This document shows, one piece after another, positions 36,067-46,230 of a stretch of DNA of 64,000 bases (positions are counted from its first letter, which is position 1; each line of letters opens with the position of its first letter). Source of the DNA: Pseudeuparius sepicola (Eukaryota > Arthropoda > Insecta > Coleoptera > Anthribidae); contig OY987298.1 of the NCBI GenBank assembly GCA_963920635.1, positions 105,467,309-105,531,308 on the forward strand, read 5' to 3'. The notes beneath the pieces were generated by a model. That model was given only the letters and a program-made list of their open reading frames with translations, searched no databases and was not told the origin of the DNA. A program made the position numbers and the translations under genes.

Positions 36067-37777
36067 CAGTGTGTCCAACTTTAAAACTGTACAAATGCGT
36101 AAAATCTTCATTTTTGGAGACAATCGCCCACACTTTTTTTTTGTTTGAAAGGCCTTCAAAAACCGCTTCTTTTGACCTTCCTGTCATTTTCAAAATGCAA
36201 ATCCAGGGCCGGCTGCGATTTTTTATACCCTCGATTTTCACGAAAACCATTTAGCGATTTTTTTATTTAAAATCTGACCCCACAGCATTAATCAGAACGC
36301 CCAAAAACCCCTTTACACCAAATTTGAATAAAAAAATATACTGGGAGTTCCAATCTGCAGGGTGTCAAAGTTGAGAAAAATAGGACTTTTAAAGGTATCT
36401 GCCAAGTCAAGATTGCCATTGACCAATAGTGAGTGTTTCTTCTATTAAAAACGCCACATGTTGTAAAAGTGGCTTCATCAGTTCACAATATAGAATCTGT
36501 AATAGTAATAACCGTAGGAGTAGTAATAGAATAGTATTGTCTAGTATAGTAGTTAGTTAATAGTAGTATAGTGTAATCTTTATACTGATTATTTCCCTCA
36601 TACTGTATGCATCCAATAAGGTATAGCTCCTTCCATAAAAATCCAACCAATCATATGCCTCTGCTAGCGATAATAATTGCACTTGTGCAAAATCAAAGCG
36701 GTAATACCACTTGTGCAATTATCACTTCGTTGCTTAGCAACCGCGAATCTGTTTGATAAAAACACGTACTTCTTAAAATTGGTGTGTTTTACACTGCTCT
36801 AAATTATGCAATTTATAAATTATGTTCCGGTATTGTATCAATGAATTTATATAACTTTTACATTGCTCAATTGTTGTTAATAGATCTCTGTCTCAAAACA
36901 GCTAAATAGTCGATAAGACCACTCAAGGTGTTGGTGTGCAAAGATCCAATACAAAATATACAGAGTGTTCTTATCTGTGCCATCTCAAATTACTGAATTT
37001 TTTGTACTTTATACGGGTCAAAAATCGAGTATATCAAAACCGCTCCACACACTATAAACAAACTAAATCTAAAAAATACAGAAGTCTGCCGGTCCGTAAG
37101 TCCATATCAGTTAAGGTGGCTGGTGTGCCACAACAGGAAACACACAGAAAATGTATCATCTTAGACAGTGACTTTGTTGAGTAAGGTCCAATAATTTAAA
37201 TTGTTTTTATTTGTTAGTTGGCATTTTGTAAAGAAATACATTACTTTTGTGTTTATCAATATTTTTTCAATGATTCCACAGCACCCATGACCCATATAAA
37301 GTTTCACAAAAAATCAGCATTTTGAGATGGCACAGATAAGAATACTCTGTATATTTTGTATTGGACCTTTGCACGCCAATACCTTGAGTGGTCCTATTGA
37401 CCAGTGAACTGTTTTGAGGGGATTCTATGGCACACTTGACTTGGCAGATGCCTTTAACATTCCTATTTTGCTCAAATTTGACACCCTGCAGAATAGAACT
37501 CCCTGTATATTTTTTATTCAAATTTGGTATATAGGGGTTTTGGGGTGTTCTGATTAACGCTGTGGGGTCAGATCTTAAATAAAAAAATCGCTAAATGGTT
37601 TTCGAGAAAATTGGGGGTATAAAAAAATGGTAGCCGGCCCTGGATTTGCATTTTGAAAATAGCAGGAAGGTCAAAAGAAGCGGTTTTTGAAGGCCTTTCA
37701 AACAAAAAAAGTTTGGGCGATTGTCTCTAAAAATGAAGATTTTACGGATTTGTACAATTTTAAAGTTGGACACCCTG
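36067..37777. mobile_element. Foldback element family F1, second copy, with an inner insertion
   Basis: Begins CAGTGTGTCCAACTTTAAAA and ends TTTTAAAGTTGGACACCCTG, with TA at both borders. Its arms and core match 5046-6129. Compared with that copy it carries about 465 extra bases at about 36422-36888, rich in AGTAATAGTATAG runs and containing GCACTTGTGCAAAATC/CCACTTGTGCAATT. The interruption lies next to the phrase CAAAACAGCTAAATAGTCGA. No transposase. Confidence 0.78.
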
Positions 37778-39796
37778 TATAATAATTGAATATGCGTTAA
37801 AATGTTCTTACTTATATAATTTATTTATGTTGACAATATTTCTGGATTTGGTATTTAGGTATTTTTTTAATAAATGTGTTTTCTCATTTAACTATTTTAT
37901 TTTATTCCTCTCTGTCAAAAAATGTTCAAAGGTAATTCTGAATGAAAATGGGTAATTACTTTCTCTCGTGTTCAGTCAATACCTACCTACTTAAAAAATC
38001 TCAATTCCTACATGAACGTACATAGGTGCATAGTCAACAGTTTAAAAAAATCCTTATTTACCTACTTTTATTATTTTTGTTTATATCACTAATAAAAGTA
38101 GCATTTCATAAAACAGTGTTAGTTTTTTTATTAAGAAATTCATTTTCGTCAATGTAATTTGAGCAAAAACTGCAAATTAAACAGTTATAGAGGGCAGGCC
38201 GTTACCTTGATTTAACTATAGAGAAAAATCAAACGGCAGAACATAAAAAACGCGATCACGTAAATTCAACAAAAGTGTCTACTTAAAACTGAACTTAGCA
38301 CTTAGCAGCCAATTTTCTAGGAGCCAAAAATTTCAACGTTTATTTTTGAATGAATATTTTTCCTCATTCTCCAGTTTAATCTGCTTAGAAGGTTTAATAA
38401 TAGTTACCCTTTCTACTTTATTTTTATCAAAATAAATTTGTGGAAATAAGGGCGAGGAAAATTTTTTGCTGCCAGAAAATCGGCTACTAACTTTACACCG
38501 GTTTAGTTAGGCACATTGATTTTTAAATATCTTCCGATATTTGGCCCCGCCTGTTTAAATTTAAATAGTTACGAGCCGCCACCGATTAAGTGGTGTGGTA
38601 TCATAGTTTGGCAGATATAAGCAATAATATCGTTTTAACAATGGCAGGCATTGTCCTAGCTAGCTAGCTTTTAAAATTGAGGGTACAGTTTACTCCGGCC
38701 TTGTTTTTTTTTCGACAAAAATACACCCTGTATACACTGTGTACTGATAGCAAAGTCTAGTATTCTCTAGACTTTGCTGATAGGTTCGGCCAATTATTGG
38801 GGCAACACCAAACAGAATGTCAACTTACAATTAGAATTTTTTTATCGTTTACACCCCTTGGGCACTGAATCGCCGGACACACAGTATATATTTTTATTAG
38901 TTACTTAAGCTAAAAAAATAAAAATAAATATCAACCTCTTTCTGTATTCAACATTTTTCCAGAAAAACGCCTAGGTACATTAAAAAATACTCCCTAATAG
39001 AGGGAAGGCAATCAGTTTTTTCACTTTTCTCAAAGTTTTCATTTTGGACATATGTTTTGTTTTTCAAATCAACGTAAGAAATTGAAGCAACATAATGTAG
39101 ATCACTATATCCTAAAAAAGAGAATTTTAAAAATCTGCCAATCCGTTAAAATCGTCAAATATCAAACTGAAATACGCCCAACCCTGAATCTATTCCTAAT
39201 TTTATAAAAGCCAAATCGTAGAATTATTTCACTGGCCCCTTCTCCCTTCTCCCCCCCTGTCTATTTTTAGACTTGTTTGCCCCGCCCCGAACACAAACGA
39301 GCCATTTGGAATACGAAATTGTCGAGTACGAAATCTACCACTAGGTGGCGTTGAAGTTGAAGTCATTGTAATTATCGAAAATAGATGGTGCTAAACAGTA
39401 GTACTGGACGAGAGCTGAATAGAAATAATAACAGAAATAATAATACCGCTATACATCAGAAGATGGAGTTGGTGCGCGGAGGCGAATGACTACGATCATT
39501 GGAAAAGGTTTTAAATACAATCGAATATCCATAGTCCTTCGCCTCCAAAAGCGCTCGGCATTTTATCTGGATCCGTGAGAGGTCTTTTTAAACCTTCAGT
39601 CAACGCTATTAGCTTCCTTTGGAAAAAAATATTTCATTTTACCATTTTTCCTTACAATTATCTTGGAGGCATGATCCTCAATCTTTAATTAATTCTGCTT
39701 TATTCAACAAGTTGAAACATATCAATCAAATCAGGTGTGCCATGAATGCCATGAAAACAAAAACGTCTAGCTCTTAATGTAAAACGCCGATTTTGT
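37778..39796. other. Intron, no gene; small hairpin at about 38750
   Basis: AT-rich. At 38750-38790 the string GCAAAGTCTAG is followed within a few bases by CTAGACTTTGC, a tight palindrome whose relative occurs near 56632-56660. No exon was seen. Confidence 0.4.
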
Positions 39797-39820
39797 AAAA
39801 AATATTTTTTAAGTTACATT
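39797..39820 (+). repeat. 24-bp direct repeat flanking the Ty3 element (left copy)
   Basis: The 24 bases before the 5' LTR (six A's, TATTTTTT, AAGTTACATT) recur exactly at 46207-46230, two bases after the 3' LTR. Ty3-type integrases normally duplicate 4-6 bp and no such short duplication is present here. Confidence 0.8.
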
Positions 39821-40029
39821 TGTAGCAGTAGTTTGTTATGATTTGTAAGTAAGTAGAATAGTGTATACTTAAATACTGCTGACCCATCATATTGGGGTCA
39901 TCGGGCTTATTAGCTAGGCATATGGAGCATTATAGTTATATCAGTCAACATGTACACATATAAGAATATACGAGAGTAATTTGGGAAATATGGAGTGATT
40001 ATTCGACAACCAACCAATCCATAGCTACA
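39821..40029 (+). repeat. 5' LTR of the Ty3 element
   Basis: 209 bp, starting TGTAGC and ending GCTACA, which are perfect inverted copies. It is identical to 45996-46204. Confidence 0.96.
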
Positions 40030-40046
40030 TGGCGACCCTGCCAACC
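40030..40046 (+). other. Primer-binding site
   Basis: TGGCGACCCTGCCAACC directly follows the LTR. The TGG start pairs with the CCA end of a tRNA. The first eight bases suit an insect tRNA-Arg, as used by mdg1/412 elements, but the tRNA was not checked. Confidence 0.7.
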
Positions 40047-40193
40047 GTGCCAGCCCTGCGAAACCCTGCCAACCGTGCCAGCCCTGCGAAACCCTGCCAA
40101 CCCTGCCAGCCCTGCGAAACCCTGCCAACCCTGCCAGCCCTGCGAAACCCTGCCAACCCTGCCAGCCCTGCGAAACCCTGCCAACCCTGCCAA
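40036..40193 (+). repeat. 28-bp minisatellite overlapping the primer-binding site
   Basis: Five full and one partial copy of a 28-bp unit (CCCTGCCAACCCTGCCAGCC plus CTGCGAAA). The first copy contains the 3' part of the primer-binding site. The first two units have CCGTGCC and the rest CCCTGCC. The 28-bp unit itself contains smaller CCCTGCC/AACC steps. Confidence 0.9.
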
Positions 40194-40234
40194 TGGTAAT
40201 GGATGCTGTTAATGGATCACTGAAATGAGGCATC

Positions 40235-40474
40235 ATGGGTAAAACGGTATCGAAGGAAGCCGAGGTTACCGACACTGGGGTGGTAAACTCAAATTTTATT
40301 GTGCAGGAGAAAGCAGTGAATGTGCCACTTGATTTACATATTTTAATGTACGTAATAACGATAGCTGTAGTGGTAATGGTAATTCTACAGATAAGGAGAG
40401 CTTACCGCAGAGGACTCAAGAAGGAGTTGGGCAAGAGCAGAATGCTGGAAACTCTGGCCATGGATGTAGCGTAA
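40235..40474 (+). CDS. Small membrane-protein ORF upstream of gag
   Basis: 79 codons from ATG 40235. The protein begins MGKTVSKE, which fits an N-myristoylation signal (Gly2, Ser6). A polar stretch follows, then one hydrophobic segment (about residues 34-53, LHILMYVITIAVVVMVILQI), then a basic tail starting RRAYRRGLKK. It is therefore probably a small lipid-anchored, single-pass membrane protein. It lies after the minisatellite and 337 bp before gag. I do not recognise a named family; it is not a structural or enzymatic retroelement domain that I know. It might also act as an upstream ORF controlling gag translation. Confidence 0.6.
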   Translation: MGKTVSKEAEVTDTGVVNSNFIVQEKAVNVPLDLHILMYVITIAVVVMVILQIRRAYRRGLKKELGKSRMLETLAMDVA

Positions 40475-40811
40475 TGGAAGCAACGGACAATCTAGTTTTG
40501 GATTATACGACAGTGGAAATTTTTACGGCGTAAAAGTTAAGATGTGGTGTTGTGAGTTGTGAAAGTGTGGTTTTGTGCATCAACCTTTATGTAGGTGGTT
40601 GACCGCAGCGGCACCAGGCCAACGTTCAATGGACAGCAACAGTAAGCAATATTAGCGTTTTTTTTCAATTGCAATAGCAAGCGCTTTATAAACTTTATGT
40701 TCTTTTTGTTAGGCATCGGCAATTTTTAATAGGCCATATTATTTAAACATTATATTGCTAATATTGTAAATTTGTATATGTTAATTTGGGTATATATATT
40801 TTTATTATTTA

Positions 40812-42056
40812 ATGATACGTTGGGCAGAATTGGAACAAATTTTAAATGATATAAAAACCGAGGTTGTAACAATATCAAAAAGAGTTTTAAAAAAAGAGGT
40901 ACCTAAGGGTCAATCGGTTAGAGATGAAGTTAGAGATGAGTTACTCCAACGGTATAATAAAACGGTTAAATTGATAGGAAATTTTTGGCCAATTTTAAAT
41001 GAAAGTCAGCGTGCTGTTGTGAACCAAATTTATATTTTTATTAAGGATAAGGTTGTAAAATCTTTCAATGTATTGGACGTCAATTACGAAATACCAGAGG
41101 TATCCTTGGAACAAATTGTAGAGAAAGAGGACACTAATAGCAACGTTCAGGAAAATTTTGATTCTCTAAAATCTAGCTCGCCTGAACTCAAAGACAATAT
41201 GGCTATGACAGCAGCGGAATTTTTTAATTTTGCAAGTCGAATTCTTCCAAATAGTTTCGACGGCGAAGTGGACAAATTGCAAGCGTTCCTTGATGCATTG
41301 TCCCTGTTAAAGGCGAATTCTAATGGACATGCAGAAAATTCTGTAGCTTTCGTTAAAACTAAATTAACGGGGAAAGCACGTGATTTGATTAGTGATGACG
41401 ATGATTTGGAAACAATTGTCACAAAATTACGAGAGGGCATAAAAAGGGAAAGCTCAAAGTTAGTCACAGCAAAATTATTAGCGCTACGGCAAAACGCCAA
41501 GGAAGCGGCAAAATATGCGGCGGAGGTAGAAGCCCTAACTTCGTCATTGAAAAGAGCATATATTGCTGAAGGAGTCCCTCCTACGGTAGCATCTGGTTAT
41601 GTCACTGATACAGCAGTAAGGGCTCTAAGTAAAAATGCCAGCTCGGAAAGAGTACGCTTCATAATGGAGGCTGGTACATTTTCAACGAGCCAAGAAGCGC
41701 TCACAAAGTTTGTGAATGTTAGTACCGGAAGTGATCCACCAACAACAAATATTTTTTACACTCATACTAGAGGAAACTACCGTGGACGTGGACGCGGTAG
41801 AGGACAAACGCCAAATTACAATTACCATAATAATGGACGGCAAAATCAAAATCGAGGATATTACCGAAATGGTACGAATGATCAGACAAGGACCTACAGT
41901 TATAATAATAGAGGTAGTAGAGGATATGGACAAAATAATTATAATCGAGGAAACCAAAGATATGTCCGAACGTACACCAATCGACAGGAGACAGAAAACG
42001 AACGTCAAAATTCGGGAAACGGACAGAACCCCCAGTCGTTGGGGGAAATGTCGTAA
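40812..42056 (+). CDS. gag: Gag-like protein of the Ty3 element
   Basis: 414 codons from ATG 40812. The N-terminal two thirds are helical and charged, as expected for capsid (TAAEFFNFASRILPNSFDGE begins the central part). The C-terminal part (about residue 315 on) is Arg/Gly/Asn/Tyr-rich, with YRGRGRGRGQ and repeated Asn-Arg-Gly motifs, and replaces the usual CCHC zinc knuckle as the likely RNA-binding region. It forms the virus-like particle that packages element RNA. Its stop at 42054-42056 lies within the open pol frame. Confidence 0.88.
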   Translation: MIRWAELEQILNDIKTEVVTISKRVLKKEVPKGQSVRDEVRDELLQRYNKTVKLIGNFWPILNESQRAVVNQIYIFIKDKVVKSFNVLDVNYEIPEVSLEQIVEKEDTNSNVQENFDSLKSSSPELKDNMAMTAAEFFNFASRILPNSFDGEVDKLQAFLDALSLLKANSNGHAENSVAFVKTKLTGKARDLISDDDDLETIVTKLREGIKRESSKLVTAKLLALRQNAKEAAKYAAEVEALTSSLKRAYIAEGVPPTVASGYVTDTAVRALSKNASSERVRFIMEAGTFSTSQEALTKFVNVSTGSDPPTTNIFYTHTRGNYRGRGRGRGQTPNYNYHNNGRQNQNRGYYRNGTNDQTRTYSYNNRGSRGYGQNNYNRGNQRYVRTYTNRQETENERQNSGNGQNPQSLGEMS

Positions 42057-42109
42057 AAATTTTTCATTTCGATCTCACATTTTCAAATTTTGTTATTCTT
42101 AGAACAGAA

Positions 42110-45100
42110 ATGACCGGCAGTGAAACAATAACTTTTCTGGTAGACACAGGCGCAGACGTATCAATTTTTAAAAGAAATAAGATCAATTCAAATCAGTTAG
42201 TTCATTCATATAACGCAAGCATTCTTAAAGGAATTACGAATGGAATAACCAAATCCCTTGGTTCCACATCCACAAACATTTTTATAGATGACTGTGTTAT
42301 AAAACATTCTTTCCAAGTTGTAGATGGACATTTTCCTATTCCTACAGATGCAATATTAGGCAAAGACTTTATAAAAAAGTACAGATGTTTACTGGATTAC
42401 GATTATTGGACTATGACACTAAAATTCAACCATGGAGAAATATCTATTCCTATTTACGACAGTCCAGAAAAAGACGTTTTAATTATTCCACCTCGATGCG
42501 AAATAGTTAGACAACTAAGCAAATTAAAAAACATTAGTCAGGACGTCGTGGTGCTAAATAAACAAATAGCACCAGGTGTGTTTATCGCAAGGTCAATAGT
42601 ATCAAAACACTCTCCATTTGTGCAGATTATAAACACAAATTTCGAAACTGTGCGAATAACCGAACCACAAGTTGACACTGTAAATTTAGATATGTATAAC
42701 ATCTATACCATTACAAATGAAAGGATTAATAAAAAATCGAATTTATTGTCAGAATTAAATAAAAATATACCCACGTTTGTGAAAGACGATGTACTAAATC
42801 TCTGCAGTGATTTTGAAGACATTTTTGCATTAAAAGACCAAAAAATTACAACTAACAATTTTTATTCACAAAAACTTAAACTTCTAGACAGGACTCCGGT
42901 GTATATTAAGAACTATAGAATTCCAAAAACACAGAAAGAAGAAATTGATCGTCAGGTAGATAATATGCTTCAGAACGATATCATAGAACCGTCATGTTCG
43001 GAATACAATAACCCTGTCCTATTAGTACCAAAAAAGTCGGAGAATGGCGACAAGAGATGGCGTCTAGTCATAGACTTTAGACAATTGAATAAAAAACTGG
43101 TAGCAGATAAGTTTCCACTTCCAAGAATTGACGACATATTAGACCAACTTGGAAGGGCTAAATGGTTCTCCGTGTTAGATTTAATTTCCGGTTTTCACCA
43201 GATTCCTCTGGAAAAAGATTCCAGAGATCCCACATCTTTCAGTACCGACAAGGGATCATTTCGATTCAACCGATTACCATTTGGATTAGCAGTTAGCCCC
43301 AATAGCTTTCAGAGAATGATGACAATGGCTTTTGCAGGTGTCACACCCGAACGAGCTTTTTTATACATGGACGACTTGATAGTAATAGGATGCTCAGAAA
43401 AACATCATTTAGATAATCTGCGAAAAGTTTTCGAAACATGTAGAAAATTTAATTTAAAATTAAATCCGACAAAGTGTCGTTTTTTTCACAAAGAAGTGAC
43501 ATATTTGGGTCATAAAATCACGGATAAAGGAATCCTTCCAGATGATTCAAAATACGACATCATAGATAGTTATCCAGTACCAGTAAATGCTGACGCTGTG
43601 AAACGTTTTGTAGCTTTTTGTAATTATTACAGGAGATTTATACCTAATTTTGCTGAGATCAGCGCTCCACTTAATAGATTAACTAGGAAAAAATCTACAT
43701 TTTCATGGACAGATGAATGTCAAATGTCATTTGAAATACTAAAAAGATCACTGATAAGTCCAAAGATCCTTCAATACCCGGATTTTAGCAAGCAGTTCAT
43801 CCTAACAACAGACGCGTCTAAGGAAGCGTGCGGAGCAATTTTATCGCAAGATTTTGACGGTAATGACCTACCAATTGCATATGCATCCCGCTCATTCACT
43901 AAAGGAGAAAGCCACAAATCTATCATAGAAAAAGAATTGGCGGCAATTCATTGGGCGATTACCTACTTTCGGCCATACCTATATGGGACAACATTTTTAG
44001 TAAGATCAGATCACAAGCCGTTAGTATATTTATTTGCTATGAAAAACCCAGCATCTAAGCTAACAAGAATGCGTTTAGACCTTGAAGAATTTTCTTTTGA
44101 GGTAGAGTACATAAAAGGTAAACAAAATGTCGGCGCAGATGCATTATCACGAATAAGTATAAACGAATTAAAGGATATTCATAGAAACGCTGCTCAAATT
44201 TTGGCAGTAACGCGTTCTATGACTCGAAAAGTCGAAAATAAAACAGAAAATGGTGAAAATATTACATCACCACCCAGTTGCAAAGTTTATGAATCTCTAA
44301 GCAAAGGAAGTGAATTACTTAAAATTCCTACATTAATTATTCAAATAAAACCAGCAAGTCTAAGGATAATGTTGGTATATAAAAAAAGAGTGAGCGCTCA
44401 AAAGACAATCACAATCATTAATGGCATTATTCCATTAGAGGACATAATGTCTCAGCTTCAAACTATAGAGAATGATAGTGGTTTTAAGTCTGTAAAATTA
44501 AGAATGGATAGTGAAATATTTCAATGGTGCACCAAAGAAGAATTCAAAGAAAAAGGGCAAAATATATTAAAATCGCTAAATATTATTATATATGATGAAC
44601 CGACATTAGTCACCCAACAGGAGGAGAAAAAGAAACTAGTTTCAAAATTTCATGATGATCCAATAACTGGCGGACATTGCGGACAAAAGCGTCTTCTGAA
44701 AAGATTAAGAATGTACTACAAATGGAAAAATATGTCCCGTGACGTAGCTAATTATGTAAAGAACTGTCAACAATGTCAACTAAATAAGATAAAAATAAGA
44801 ACTAAAGAACCTATGGTAATTACCCCAACACCACAGGTATCGTTTGACATCGTTTCAATCGATACTATCGGACCGTTCATGAAAAGTAATAATGGCAACA
44901 CATACGCTGTAACAATTCAGTGTGAGCTGACCAAATATGTTGTTATAATTCCTATACCAGATAAATCGGCGGCAACAGTAGCAAAGGCTATAGTAGAAAA
45001 TTTTATTCTGATATATGGTCCTATGGCTGAAATAAGAACCGACATGGGAACGGAATATAAAAATCAACTATTCGAAAATATGTGTAAGTTGCTGAAGATT

Positions 45101-45661
45101 ACTCATAAAACGTCCACACCGTACCACAGTCAAACAATAGGTGGTTGCGAGAGCAATCATCGAGTATTCAATGAGTATATCAGAATGTATATAAATGATT
45201 CACCAGGAGATTGGGAAAATTGGGTAAAATATTATACATTTTGTTACAATACTACTCCCAGCTCATACCATAACTACACTCCTTTCGAATTGATATTTGG
45301 CAACAAGGTAAAACTGCCTGAGACTCTACTTGGGTCAAGGGTTGAACCTTTATATAACCTCGAAGCGTACGATCAGGAATTACGCTATAGACTACAACTA
45401 GCCCACAACCAAACAGCAAAATATTTACAACAAGCCAAATTAAAACGAAAGCAAAGGTACGACGAAAAGACTGAGGAATCAAGATTAAAACCGGGAGATA
45501 AAGTAACAATCTCTAATGAAAACAGAACTAAGTTTGATCCTTGGTATCGTGGACCTTTTGTTGTTGTAACTACCGAGGGAGTTAATTGTAAATTGTTAGA
45601 CAAAGATGGTAAACAAATTATCATTCATAAAAATAGAATTCAACCATATAATTCTGCTTAA
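42110..45661 (+). CDS. pol: Pol polyprotein: protease, reverse transcriptase, RNase H, integrase
   Basis: 1183 codons counted from ATG 42110; the frame is also open upstream through the end of gag, in the -1 frame relative to gag, so Gag-Pol by frameshifting is likely. Protease active site DTG at residues 12-14 (FLVDTGADVSIF). Reverse transcriptase YMDD at 419-422. RNase H TDAS with Asp568, and HKPLVYLF, GADALSR. Integrase zinc finger His848, His856, Cys886, Cys889; catalytic Asp918, Asp978 and Glu1014 with exact D-35-E spacing; then a GPF C-terminal motif (WYRGPF). All key residues are intact. An AG after a pyrimidine-rich tract (TTGTTATTCTTAG) just before ATG 42110 also allows a spliced pol message. 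Confidence 0.96.
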   Translation: MTGSETITFLVDTGADVSIFKRNKINSNQLVHSYNASILKGITNGITKSLGSTSTNIFIDDCVIKHSFQVVDGHFPIPTDAILGKDFIKKYRCLLDYDYWTMTLKFNHGEISIPIYDSPEKDVLIIPPRCEIVRQLSKLKNISQDVVVLNKQIAPGVFIARSIVSKHSPFVQIINTNFETVRITEPQVDTVNLDMYNIYTITNERINKKSNLLSELNKNIPTFVKDDVLNLCSDFEDIFALKDQKITTNNFYSQKLKLLDRTPVYIKNYRIPKTQKEEIDRQVDNMLQNDIIEPSCSEYNNPVLLVPKKSENGDKRWRLVIDFRQLNKKLVADKFPLPRIDDILDQLGRAKWFSVLDLISGFHQIPLEKDSRDPTSFSTDKGSFRFNRLPFGLAVSPNSFQRMMTMAFAGVTPERAFLYMDDLIVIGCSEKHHLDNLRKVFETCRKFNLKLNPTKCRFFHKEVTYLGHKITDKGILPDDSKYDIIDSYPVPVNADAVKRFVAFCNYYRRFIPNFAEISAPLNRLTRKKSTFSWTDECQMSFEILKRSLISPKILQYPDFSKQFILTTDASKEACGAILSQDFDGNDLPIAYASRSFTKGESHKSIIEKELAAIHWAITYFRPYLYGTTFLVRSDHKPLVYLFAMKNPASKLTRMRLDLEEFSFEVEYIKGKQNVGADALSRISINELKDIHRNAAQILAVTRSMTRKVENKTENGENITSPPSCKVYESLSKGSELLKIPTLIIQIKPASLRIMLVYKKRVSAQKTITIINGIIPLEDIMSQLQTIENDSGFKSVKLRMDSEIFQWCTKEEFKEKGQNILKSLNIIIYDEPTLVTQQEEKKKLVSKFHDDPITGGHCGQKRLLKRLRMYYKWKNMSRDVANYVKNCQQCQLNKIKIRTKEPMVITPTPQVSFDIVSIDTIGPFMKSNNGNTYAVTIQCELTKYVVIIPIPDKSAATVAKAIVENFILIYGPMAEIRTDMGTEYKNQLFENMCKLLKITHKTSTPYHSQTIGGCESNHRVFNEYIRMYINDSPGDWENWVKYYTFCYNTTPSSYHNYTPFELIFGNKVKLPETLLGSRVEPLYNLEAYDQELRYRLQLAHNQTAKYLQQAKLKRKQRYDEKTEESRLKPGDKVTISNENRTKFDPWYRGPFVVVTTEGVNCKLLDKDGKQIIIHKNRIQPYNSA

Positions 45662-45984
45662 TTTGTTACCTACTTTCTACTTATTTGTTTACTGTTATGT
45701 TTATTATTATCTCATAGTATTACGAATACGAATAATGTGCTTAGGTATTAAATAACTCTAGAGCGCGCGCTTTACTAGGTATCAGGTATCACTAGGTTAA
45801 GGTCATGATAGTATAGCGTAGGTTAGTCTTTATACAATAGGTTTTGTGTTTTGTCTATTTGGCAAATTATAAATTATTTAAATTGCTGCTGCATCTTGAA
45901 TTTGTTTTAAGTTTTAATATTACATTTCTGGTTAGATTTACAGAATGTTCCCCATTACTGGCCAGAATGGGGTCCATTCTTTCC

Positions 45985-45995
45985 AAAGGGAGAGG
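45985..45995 (+). other. Polypurine tract of the Ty3 element
   Basis: AAAGGGAGAGG immediately before the 3' LTR, the expected primer for plus-strand synthesis. Confidence 0.85.
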
Positions 45996-46204
45996 TGTAG
46001 CAGTAGTTTGTTATGATTTGTAAGTAAGTAGAATAGTGTATACTTAAATACTGCTGACCCATCATATTGGGGTCATCGGGCTTATTAGCTAGGCATATGG
46101 AGCATTATAGTTATATCAGTCAACATGTACACATATAAGAATATACGAGAGTAATTTGGGAAATATGGAGTGATTATTCGACAACCAACCAATCCATAGC
46201 TACA
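45996..46204 (+). repeat. 3' LTR of the Ty3 element
   Basis: 209 bp, TGTAGC to GCTACA, with no difference from the 5' LTR. Confidence 0.96.
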
Positions 46205-46206
46205 TC

Positions 46207-46230
46207 AAAAAATATTTTTTAAGTTACATT
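46207..46230 (+). repeat. 24-bp direct repeat flanking the Ty3 element (right copy)
   Basis: Exact match to 39797-39820, separated from the LTR end by TC. Confidence 0.8.

Larger units (their letters stand above)
39821..46204 (+). mobile_element. Complete Ty3-type LTR retrotransposon (6384 bp)
   Basis: Order: 5' LTR, primer-binding site, minisatellite, small membrane ORF, gag, pol (protease, reverse transcriptase, RNase H, integrase), polypurine tract, 3' LTR. The two 209-bp LTRs are identical by eye, and gag and pol are open, so it inserted recently and may be active. There is no env. The protease-RT-RNase H-integrase order places it in Ty3/gypsy (Metaviridae). The arginine/glycine-rich gag and the primer site beginning TGGCGACC recall the mdg1/412 group, which is inference. 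It sits antisense to Ih. Confidence 0.96.

Noticed and set aside
41716..42102. 128-codon frame within the Ty3 gag
   Set aside because: Out-of-frame shadow of the Arg/Gly/Asn-rich gag tail; composition explained by that region.
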